A stretch of DNA of 5,870 nt from Planococcus sp. (in: firmicutes) (lineage in GTDB: Bacteria > Bacillota > Bacilli > Bacillales_A > Planococcaceae): contig JASKZU010000287.1 in the NCBI GenBank assembly GCA_030147455.1, positions 1-5,870 on the forward strand, given 5' to 3'. Both the position numbers and the translations under genes were made by a program. The notes beneath the pieces were generated by a model that was not told where the DNA came from, ran no database searches, and was given only the letters and a program-made list of their open reading frames with translations. Below, in pieces: positions 1-5,366 of this stretch. How positions within the stretch are numbered: the stretch's first letter is position 1; each line of letters begins with the position of its first letter.

Positions 1-338
1 CGAACCGATGCTTCGGCCAAATCGCGAACCATCGATTCCACATCGCGTCCTACATAGCCGACTTCAGTAAATTTGGTCGCTTCCACTTTGATGAACGGCG
101 CCCCGGTCAATTTTGCAATGCGCCGCGCAATTTCAGTTTTGCCGACACCTGTCGGCCCGATCATCAAAATGTTTTTTGGAATCACTTCGTCCTGAAGCTC
201 CTCGTTCAAGCGGCTGCGGCGGTAGCGGTTGCGCAGTGCAATCGCGATAGCGCGCTTGGCATCTTTTTGCCCGACGATAAAGCGGTCCAAGTGTTCGGTG
301 ATCTGCCGCGGTGTCAAATCGTTTTGTTGTTTCATCAT
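1..338 (-). CDS. hslU: HslU/ClpY, AAA+ unfoldase of the HslUV protease (N-terminal 112 residues; cut by window edge)
   Basis: ATPase subunit of the cytoplasmic HslUV (ClpYQ, CodXW) protease: a ring that unfolds substrates with ATP and feeds them to HslV. Only the N-terminal part is present, and the frame is open to base 1. Counting from the second of two tandem ATGs, the TPRQI motif typical of the family is at residues 8-12, the IVGQ motif (20-23) precedes a conserved basic helix, and the Walker A loop GPTGVGKT is at 60-67. After it comes the conserved FTEVGYVGRDVESMVRDL block (89-106). Walker B, sensor residues and the C-terminal tail that docks into HslV lie outside the window. The start is ambiguous between ATG at 338-336 and ATG at 335-333; the GGAGG ribosome site is 7 bases before the first and 10 before the second, so I chose the first. 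The gene overlaps the end of hslV, its functional partner, which suggests coupled translation. Family identification is secure. Confidence 0.96.
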   Translation of the reverse strand, partial: MMKQQNDLTPRQITEHLDRFIVGQKDAKRAIAIALRNRYRRSRLNEELQDEVIPKNILMIGPTGVGKTEIARRIAKLTGAPFIKVEATKFTEVGYVGRDVESMVRDLAEASV

Positions 339-880
339 GACAGCTCCTCCATAATGATTTGATGGTTTGTGTAGACGCAAATATCAGCTGCGGTTTCGAG
401 GGCCGACTGGGCGATTTCTCCGGCAGTCAATTGCTCCCCGGCATATTTCTTTAACGCACGTCCGGCAGCCAGTGCATAATTTCCGCCTGAACCGATAGCC
501 AAAATTCCATCATCCGGCTCAATTACTTCCCCTGTGCCCGACACAAGAAGCAGTTCGTCTTTGTTCATGACAATGAGCATCGCTTCGAGCTGCCGCAGCA
601 TTTTATCTCCCCGCCACTGTTTGGCAAGTTCGACAGCTGCCCGCTGTAAGTTGCCGTTGAACTCCGTCAGCTTGCCTTCGAACATTTCGAATAGCGTGAA
701 CGCATCGGCTACAGAACCGGCAAACCCGGTCAATACTTCATTATTGTACAAACGGCGCACTTTTTTCGCCGTGTGCTTCATGACGACCGCATTTCCGAAC
801 GTTACTTGCCCGTCCCCGGCCATCGCCGACTTTCCTTTATGTTTTACTGCAAAAATAGTAGTAGCATGAAATTCCTGCAT
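335..880 (-). CDS. hslV: HslV/ClpQ (CodW), peptidase subunit of the HslUV protease
   Basis: Complete 181-residue proteasome-beta-like peptidase that forms a double ring in the cytoplasm and degrades proteins delivered by HslU. The sequence is close to Bacillus ClpQ throughout. Visible landmarks: the TTI motif at 7-9, whose Thr7 aligns with the mature N-terminal catalytic Thr1 of Escherichia coli HslV; GDG at 22-24 (Asp23, aligned with Asp17); the KK pair at 39-40 (Lys40, aligned with Lys33); GFAGSVADAFTLFE at 52-65; GSGG at 130-133; and the C-terminal DICVYTN at 166-172, with Cys168 and Thr171 at the usual cation-binding positions. Six residues, MQEFHA, precede Thr7. The B. subtilis protein also has an extension but begins Met-Ser, and its serine has been reported as the nucleophile; here residue 2 is Gln. 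The start ATG is supported by an upstream AGAGGAG and by homologous length. It lies 17 bases after xerC and overlaps hslU. Confidence 0.97.
   Translation of the reverse strand: MQEFHATTIFAVKHKGKSAMAGDGQVTFGNAVVMKHTAKKVRRLYNNEVLTGFAGSVADAFTLFEMFEGKLTEFNGNLQRAAVELAKQWRGDKMLRQLEAMLIVMNKDELLLVSGTGEVIEPDDGILAIGSGGNYALAAGRALKKYAGEQLTAGEIAQSALETAADICVYTNHQIIMEELS
344..350 (-). promoter_or_regulatory. Ribosome binding site for hslU inside the 3' end of hslV
   Basis: GGAGGAG on the minus strand, within the last codons of hslV. It leads to ATGATGA, in which the hslV stop TGA (337-335) overlaps both candidate hslU starts. The arrangement suggests that ribosomes finishing hslV help start hslU, keeping the two protease subunits balanced; this is inference from the layout. 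Confidence 0.8.
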
Positions 881-890
881 TTGAATAAAA

Positions 891-897
891 CTCCTCT
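891..897 (-). promoter_or_regulatory. Ribosome binding site for hslV, abutting the xerC stop codon
   Basis: AGAGGAG on the minus strand directly follows the xerC TAG stop (900-898) and ends 10 bases before the hslV ATG (880-878). The spacing is slightly long but acceptable, and no better start is nearby. The position next to the stop of xerC fits one xerC-hslV-hslU transcript. Confidence 0.7.
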
Positions 898-1791
898 CTA
901 TGCCCGCGGATGGGCTTTTAGGTACGTATTGCGCAAATGATCTTTTGTGACATGCGTGTATATTTGGGTAGAGCTTAAATGTGCGTGTCCAAGCAGCTCC
1001 TGTACGGTGCGCATATCGGCGCCGTTATTCAGCAAATGGGTCGCGAACGTGTGGCGGATCATGTGCGGATAAATGGACGAATGAAGCGAAGCTTTTTTCA
1101 TGCATTCGTTCAGGATATGGCGGATGCCGCGGTCCGTCACCCCTTCGCCCCGGCTATTGACGAAAAGCATGTCATGGCTCTTTGATTTCATCAATGCAGG
1201 ACGGGCGCTGTCAATATAAAGTTCCAATGCATCATGCGCAAATTGGCCATAGGGAATATAACGCTCTTTGCGTCCTTTCCCCATTACCTTAACAATATGC
1301 ATGGAACGGTCCAAATCTTTCATTTGAATTGATACACATTCACTGACGCGCATGCCGGTTGCATACAGCAGTTCCAGCAGTGCACGGTTGCGAAGAGACA
1401 ATTTGTCTTCTCCGTCCAAAGAGGCGAACAGCTGCGCCAGTTCTTCCTCGTAGAAAAACTGCGGCAGGCGCTCTTCTTTCTTCGGGTGGTACAGCGAGCG
1501 AAAAGCCGCCTCGCTCAAGCCAAATTCGCGGTTTCCGTAGCGGAAAAACGACCGGATCGCCGAAATTTTTCGTGAAATCGACGTGCGTGACAGTTCTTTT
1601 TCATATAGTTTTGTTACATAGTTTCGTGCATGCAAGTACTCTACTTCGTGCAGATCCGCAACACTTTCTTCTTCCAAAAACAGAAAAAAACCCTCCAGAT
1701 CCTGAAGGTACTGGTGGACAGTGTGAGTGGAGTAATTTTTCTCCAGCTGGATATAATTCATGAAGGATTCAAGCATCTGTTCTTTTTTCAT
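898..1791 (-). CDS. xerC: XerC/CodV, site-specific tyrosine recombinase
   Basis: Tyrosine recombinase of the XerC/CodV branch, 297 residues, the usual length. With XerD it would resolve chromosome dimers at the dif site before division; no dif-like site was recognised here. The N-terminal SAM-like DNA-binding domain covers about residues 4-90 (LEKNYSTHTVHQYL at 16-29, SRTSISRKISAIRSFF at 68-83). The catalytic domain starts near 110. The full catalytic set is visible: Arg148 in ATGMRVSE, Lys172 in GKGRK, His243 and Arg246 in PHMIRHTFATHLL, His269 in LLGH, and nucleophile Tyr278 in STQIYTH. The start is ATG 1791-1789, preceded by AAAGGCGG (7/8 match to AAAGGAGG) with a 7-base spacer. The frame stays open upstream to a TTG at 1839, but that codon lies in the terminator/promoter element and would add 16 unconserved residues. 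XerC begins the xerC-hslV-hslU unit, as codV does in B. subtilis. XerC rather than XerD is assigned from this context and from similarity to CodV. Confidence 0.95.
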   Translation of the reverse strand: MKKEQMLESFMNYIQLEKNYSTHTVHQYLQDLEGFFLFLEEESVADLHEVEYLHARNYVTKLYEKELSRTSISRKISAIRSFFRYGNREFGLSEAAFRSLYHPKKEERLPQFFYEEELAQLFASLDGEDKLSLRNRALLELLYATGMRVSECVSIQMKDLDRSMHIVKVMGKGRKERYIPYGQFAHDALELYIDSARPALMKSKSHDMLFVNSRGEGVTDRGIRHILNECMKKASLHSSIYPHMIRHTFATHLLNNGADMRTVQELLGHAHLSSTQIYTHVTKDHLRNTYLKAHPRA

Positions 1792-1798
1792 GGGTGCG

Positions 1799-1806
1799 CC
1801 GCCTTT
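1799..1806 (-). promoter_or_regulatory. Ribosome binding site that fixes the xerC start
   Basis: AAAGGCGG on the minus strand differs by one base from the ideal AAAGGAGG and stands 7 bases before ATG at 1791-1789. It supports the 297-residue XerC over the longer TTG-initiated reading. Confidence 0.75.
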
Positions 1807-1816
1807 CAGGCAATTG

Positions 1817-1854
1817 AAAAAGCCTCTAAAGTATACCAATACTTAGAGGCTTTT
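1817..1854 (-). terminator. Rho-independent terminator downstream of trmFO
   Basis: On the minus strand, arm 1854-1839 (AAAAGCCTCTAAGTAT) pairs with arm 1834-1818 around a TGGT loop (1838-1835). The right arm carries one extra T, a single bulge. The stem is followed by, and partly built from, a run of five T (1821-1817). It begins five bases after the trmFO stop codon, the normal place for a terminator of the topA-trmFO transcript. The inner stem is only moderately GC rich and the T-run is short, so termination may be partial. Read on the plus strand it also ends in TTTT, but no plus-strand gene would use it. Confidence 0.75.
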
Positions 1855-1859
1855 ATCAA
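1830..1859 (-). promoter_or_regulatory. Candidate sigma-A promoter for xerC-hslV-hslU, interleaved with the terminator
   Basis: On the minus strand a -35 box TTGATA (1859-1854; 5/6 match to TTGACA) is separated by 18 bases from a -10 box TATACT (1835-1830; 5/6 match to TATAAT). A TGG just before the -10 (1838-1836) gives an extended -10 TG motif. The -35 starts at the base after the trmFO stop codon. Initiation is predicted near 1822-1826, about 31-35 bases before the xerC ATG. In B. subtilis the equivalent codVWXY operon has its own promoter upstream of codV, which supports this reading. No transcription data are available here. Confidence 0.65.
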
Positions 1860-3170
1860 TTAAACCGTCACTGAATTCATATAATTTTGAATTGCATCAA
1901 GCGCGCGGTTCGCATGCCGTTCAGCACGCTCTTGCTTCGACTTGACGCGCTCTCCTAGATCCGGGAACAAACCAAAATTGATGTTCATCGGCTGGAAGTT
2001 TTTGCTGTTGGCTTCTGTAATATAGCGAGCCATGCTGCCAAGTGCCGTTTCAGCCGGGAGGACGATCGGCTCTTCTCCAAGCGCCAGTTTTGCCGCATTG
2101 ATTCCGGCAAGCAGCCCGCTGCCTGCTGATTCCACATAACCTTCCACTCCGGTCATCTGGCCGGCAAAGAAAATGTTCGGGTCGGCTTTTAGCTGGTATG
2201 TGGATTTGAGTACATTCGGCGAATTGATGAATGTATTGCGGTGCATGACGCCGTAGCGGACGATTTCCACATTTTCAAGACCCGGAATCATGCGCAGCAC
2301 TTCTTTTTGCGCGCCCCATTTCAAATGCGTCTGGAAACCGACGATGTTGTAAAGCGTACCGGCTGCGTCATCTTGACGCAATTGCACGACCGCGTAAGGG
2401 CGTTTGCCCGTTTTTGGGTCTTCCAAGCCGACTGGCTTCATCGGGCCGAACGTCATCGTTTTTTCGCCGCGTGCTGCCATGACTTCGATTGGCATGCAGC
2501 CTTCGAAGTAGATTTCTTTTTCGAATTCTTTTAACGGCACGACTTCTGCTTCAACGAGCGCTTTATGAAAGCGCAAGAACTCTTCTTCGGTCATTGGGCA
2601 GTTCAAATATGCCGCTTCCCCTTTGTCATAGCGGGATTTCAAGTAAACTTTATCCATATCGATGCTGTCTTTTTCGACAATCGGCGCTGCCGCATCGTAG
2701 AAGTAAAGATAATCTTCACCTGTCAGTTTACGCACTTTTTCTGCAAGGGCCGGTGACGTTAGGGGTCCTGTTGCAATAATCGTGATGCCTTCCGGGATTT
2801 CCGTTACTTCCTCATTGATTACTTCGACAAGCGGATGGTTGCGGACATTTTCCGTCACCGTGCCGGCGAATTCATGGCGGTCAACCGCAAGAGCTCCCCC
2901 TGCAGGAACCGATGCCCGGTCTGCTGCATCAATAATCACCGAGTCAAGCTTACGCATCTCCTCTTTGATGACCCCTACAGCATTCGTAAGCGAATTGGCG
3001 CGCAGCGAGTTGCTGCAGACCAGTTCCGCAAATTTATCTGTATGGTGGGCAGGGGTTTGTTTAACCGGCCGCATTTCGTATAAACGGACGTTTACGCCGC
3101 GTTTTGCGATTTGCCATGCTGCTTCGCTTCCTGCTAGTCCTGCGCCAATTACGTTTACTGTTTTCGTCAT
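1860..3170 (-). CDS. trmFO: TrmFO, folate/FAD-dependent tRNA (uracil-54-C5) methyltransferase
   Basis: Makes 5-methyluridine at position 54 of the tRNA T-loop, using methylenetetrahydrofolate as carbon donor and reduced FAD; this is the route of most Firmicutes in place of the SAM-dependent TrmA. The 436-residue product matches the family length (435 in B. subtilis). The N-terminal FAD-binding Rossmann motif GAGLAG is at 9-14. Cys52 in ELVCSNSLR and Cys225 in FEGCMPIEV align with the two functional cysteines of the B. subtilis enzyme (53 and 226). Other conserved blocks are HHTDKFAE (42-49), YFYDAAAPIVEKD (156-168), GPMKPVGL (242-249), and the C-terminal FAD-contact segment FFAGQMTGVEGYVESAGSGLLAGINAA (334-360). 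The ATG at 3170-3168 was chosen because AGAGGTG lies 6 bases upstream; a TTG at 3188 in the same frame would add six residues and precede that site. It follows topA by 18 bases, probably on one transcript, and ends at the 1817-1854 terminator. Confidence 0.97.
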   Translation of the reverse strand: MTKTVNVIGAGLAGSEAAWQIAKRGVNVRLYEMRPVKQTPAHHTDKFAELVCSNSLRANSLTNAVGVIKEEMRKLDSVIIDAADRASVPAGGALAVDRHEFAGTVTENVRNHPLVEVINEEVTEIPEGITIIATGPLTSPALAEKVRKLTGEDYLYFYDAAAPIVEKDSIDMDKVYLKSRYDKGEAAYLNCPMTEEEFLRFHKALVEAEVVPLKEFEKEIYFEGCMPIEVMAARGEKTMTFGPMKPVGLEDPKTGKRPYAVVQLRQDDAAGTLYNIVGFQTHLKWGAQKEVLRMIPGLENVEIVRYGVMHRNTFINSPNVLKSTYQLKADPNIFFAGQMTGVEGYVESAGSGLLAGINAAKLALGEEPIVLPAETALGSMARYITEANSKNFQPMNINFGLFPDLGERVKSKQERAERHANRALDAIQNYMNSVTV

Positions 3171-3176
3171 TCTAAA

Positions 3177-3183
3177 CACCTCT
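3177..3183 (-). promoter_or_regulatory. Ribosome binding site that fixes the trmFO start
   Basis: AGAGGTG on the minus strand lies 6 bases before ATG 3170-3168 and within the 18 bases after the topA stop. It lies downstream of the in-frame TTG at 3188-3186, which rules against that earlier start. Confidence 0.75.
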
Positions 3184-3188
3184 GTCAA

Positions 3189-5258
3189 TTATTGAACTTC
3201 TTCTTTATAATCACATGCCGTACAGTTGATCTGCACGCCTTTTTTCACTTTCTTTTCCACCATCAAGCTCTCGCATTTCGGGCAAGGCCGTTCGATCGGC
3301 TTGTCCCATGAAACGAATTCACATTCCGGGTAGCGTTCGCAGCCGTAGAAAATGCGGCGTTTCTTGCTTTTCCGCTCGACGATCTCGCCTTCTTTGCAAG
3401 TCGGGCACTTGACGTCGATGTGTTTAACGATGGCTTTCGTGTTCCGGCAATCCGGAAAATTGCTGCAAGCCATGAATTTGCCATAACGGCCAAGTTTGTA
3501 AACCATTGGTGAACCGCATTCTTCACAATCTTCCCCGGCAGGCTCGTCTTTGATTTGGACTTTTTCCATTTCGTTCTCGGCAACTTCCAGGTCTTTTGCG
3601 AATTCCTTGTAGAAGACGTCGATAATTGCCCGCCAATCGACTTCGCTTTCTTCCACGCTATCCAAATCTGTTTCCATCTTGGCTGTAAATTCGATATTGA
3701 GGATATCCGGGAAAAAGTCATGCACAAGCTGGTGAACGATTTCACCGAGCTCTGTCGGAATAAAACGCTTGGAATCCAATGCCACATAACCGCGTTTTTG
3801 AATAGTATCAAGTGTTGGTGCATATGTGGAGGGGCGGCCTATGCCGAGTTCTTCCAATGTGCGCACAAGACGAGCTTCTGTAAAGCGCGGCGGCGGCTGG
3901 GTAAAGTGCTGGTTGGGTGCAATGTCGACCGCTTTGACTTTATCGCCTTCTGCCATTTCCGGCAGGATATTGTCTTTTTCCTCTTTCTTGTCGTCCGTTC
4001 CCTCGATATAGAGTTTCATAAAGCCTGGGAATTTCACTTGAGAACCGTTGGCGCGGAAAATCGCTTCGCCGTTCTCGAGTTCCGCCATCACCGTATCCAA
4101 TACGGCCGGCGCCATTTGGCTCGCTACAAAGCGATCCCAAATCAATTTGTACAACCGGTATAAATCACGCGATAAAATGCTCTTCATCACTTCCGGCGTA
4201 CGGTGGACACTAGTTGGCCGAACTGCCTCATGGGCATCCTGCGACTTTTGCGATTGCTTGGCTTCCGGCTTCTGCGTCACATACTCGCTGCCGTATTTTT
4301 CCCCGATAAACCCAATGGTATCTTGCTTTGCAGAATCAGAAATACGTGTGGAATCGGTACGCATGTACGTAATCAAACCGGTAACGCCTTCCTTGCCGAC
4401 TGCAATCCCTTCATATAGCTGCTGGGCGAGCATCATTGTTTTCTTGGCGCGGAAATTTAATTTTCTTGCTGCTTCCTGCTGGAGAGAAGAAGTGGTGAAG
4501 GAAGGAGAAGGGTTGCGCTTGCGTTCTTTTTTGACAACGCTTTTGACAAGAAAATCCTTGCCTTTCATGGAAGCCATTACCGCTTTAACGTCTTCTTCGT
4601 TTGAAAGCTTCATTTTTTTCTCAGACGTTCCGTAGTATTGCGCTTCGAACGTTTTTTTTGCTTTCTCAAATTGTCCGGTAATCGACCAGTATTCTTCCGG
4701 TTCAAAGTTCTTGATTTCATTTTCACGGTCAATGATCAGTTTAAGTGCAACCGATTGGACGCGGCCTGCCGACAATCCTTTTTTAACCTTTTTCCACAAA
4801 ATCGGGCTGATGCTGTAACCGACAAGCCGGTCAAGGATGCGGCGCGCCTGTTGGGCATCCACTAAATCCATATCCAGTTTGCGCGGATGCTTGAACGCAT
4901 CTTTCACAGCATCTTTTGTAATTTCGTTGAACACAACACGGCAATCCGATTCAATATCTACGCCGAGTGAGTTCGCCAAGTGCCAGGCGATTGCTTCCCC
5001 TTCTCTGTCGGGGTCAGCTGCGAGAAAAACTTTCTTCGCTTTTTTTGCTTCTTTTTTCAATTCCTGCAAAATGGGGCCTTTCCCGCGGATTGTAATATAG
5101 CGGGGTTCGTAATTATTTTCAACATCAACGCCCATTTGGCTGCGCGGCAAATCGCGCAAGTGGCCGAGTGAAGCTTTTACTTTATATTTTTTTCCTAAAT
5201 ATCGTTCAATTGTCTTCGCCTTTGCGGGCGACTCGACAATTACTAAAAAATCAGCCAT
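3189..5258 (-). CDS. topA: TopA, DNA topoisomerase I (type IA)
   Basis: Relaxes negative supercoils by cutting and passing single strands through a 5'-phosphotyrosine intermediate, acting on the chromosome behind RNA polymerase. The 689-residue length is standard for Bacillales (691 in B. subtilis). The TOPRIM domain covers about 1-115, with catalytic Glu9 in VESPAKAKTIE and the acidic triad in DPDREGE (Asp82, Asp84, Glu86). Conserved DAQQARRILDRLVGY (134-148) and GLSAGRVQSVAL (161-172) follow. The nucleophile is Tyr298 in GLITYMRTDSTR, with Arg300 beside it. QDAHEAVRPTS (340-350) and GIGRPSTYAPT (472-482) are further family blocks. The C-terminus has three Cys4 zinc ribbons: Cys578/581/598/604, Cys618/621/640/646 and Cys659/662/679/682; all twelve cysteines are intact. 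The start is well fixed by GAGGAGG 7 bases upstream. The gene follows dprA after a 108-base gap and precedes trmFO, as in B. subtilis. Confidence 0.98.
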   Translation of the reverse strand: MADFLVIVESPAKAKTIERYLGKKYKVKASLGHLRDLPRSQMGVDVENNYEPRYITIRGKGPILQELKKEAKKAKKVFLAADPDREGEAIAWHLANSLGVDIESDCRVVFNEITKDAVKDAFKHPRKLDMDLVDAQQARRILDRLVGYSISPILWKKVKKGLSAGRVQSVALKLIIDRENEIKNFEPEEYWSITGQFEKAKKTFEAQYYGTSEKKMKLSNEEDVKAVMASMKGKDFLVKSVVKKERKRNPSPSFTTSSLQQEAARKLNFRAKKTMMLAQQLYEGIAVGKEGVTGLITYMRTDSTRISDSAKQDTIGFIGEKYGSEYVTQKPEAKQSQKSQDAHEAVRPTSVHRTPEVMKSILSRDLYRLYKLIWDRFVASQMAPAVLDTVMAELENGEAIFRANGSQVKFPGFMKLYIEGTDDKKEEKDNILPEMAEGDKVKAVDIAPNQHFTQPPPRFTEARLVRTLEELGIGRPSTYAPTLDTIQKRGYVALDSKRFIPTELGEIVHQLVHDFFPDILNIEFTAKMETDLDSVEESEVDWRAIIDVFYKEFAKDLEVAENEMEKVQIKDEPAGEDCEECGSPMVYKLGRYGKFMACSNFPDCRNTKAIVKHIDVKCPTCKEGEIVERKSKKRRIFYGCERYPECEFVSWDKPIERPCPKCESLMVEKKVKKGVQINCTACDYKEEVQ

Positions 5259-5265
5259 CTATATT

Positions 5266-5272
5266 CCTCCTC
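5266..5272 (-). promoter_or_regulatory. Strong ribosome binding site for topA, within a possible small hairpin
   Basis: GAGGAGG on the minus strand stands 7 bases before the topA ATG (5258-5256), close to ideal. The preceding CCTC (5279-5276) can pair with the GAGG at 5272-5269 across a TAT loop, or with the GAGG at 5269-5266. Either would cover part of the site. Four base pairs is weak, so any regulatory effect is speculative. Confidence 0.8.
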
Positions 5273-5313
5273 ATAGAGGTATCTTCACATCTGAAAAGAA
5301 TCACCTGATGCAA

Positions 5314-5342
5314 AATGTATAACAGTTTTTGGCCGATTGCAA
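5314..5342 (-). promoter_or_regulatory. Candidate promoter for topA(-trmFO)
   Basis: On the minus strand, TTGCAA (5342-5337; 4/6 match to TTGACA) precedes two overlapping -10 readings. One is an extended -10, TG-T-TATACA (5324-5316), with a 15-base spacer; the other is TACATT (5319-5314), 4/6, with a 17-base spacer. Predicted initiation is near 5307-5311, giving a leader of about 50 bases. It sits in the only sizeable gap of the window (5259-5366). No terminator hairpin is evident after dprA, so topA may also be read from dprA. Confidence 0.45.
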
Positions 5343-5366
5343 GGTTTTTCGTCGAGCCGGTCTTTT

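Noticed and set aside
898..1791. xerC as the integrase of a mobile element
   Set aside because: The gene sits in the standard Bacillales order trmFO-xerC-hslV-hslU, has the length and motifs of housekeeping XerC/CodV, and no attachment repeats, excisionase or cargo genes are visible.
534..1863. Plus-strand open frames opposite hslV and xerC (for example 534-869, 1359-1763 and 1630-1863)
   Set aside because: They are antisense to well-supported genes and have no convincing ribosome sites or motifs. The last one also crosses the terminator/promoter element.
2241..3195. Plus-strand open frames opposite trmFO, including a 137-residue one at 2782-3195
   Set aside because: They are shadows of the conserved TrmFO coding strand with no independent support.
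3263..3823. A 186-residue minus-strand frame within topA
   Set aside because: It is an alternative frame of the same strand inside an intact, fully conserved topA. Its sequence is low complexity and resembles nothing I know.
3555..4635. Long plus-strand open frames opposite topA (202 residues at 3555-4163 and 195 residues at 4048-4635)
   Set aside because: They lie antisense to the conserved TopA frame, overlap each other, show no recognisable motif, and appear to arise from its codon composition.
5300..5366. Possible terminator after dprA
   Set aside because: The short GC patches here (CCGGC and GGCC) pair over only about three bases and no T-run follows a stem on the minus strand. Read-through from dprA into topA cannot be excluded.
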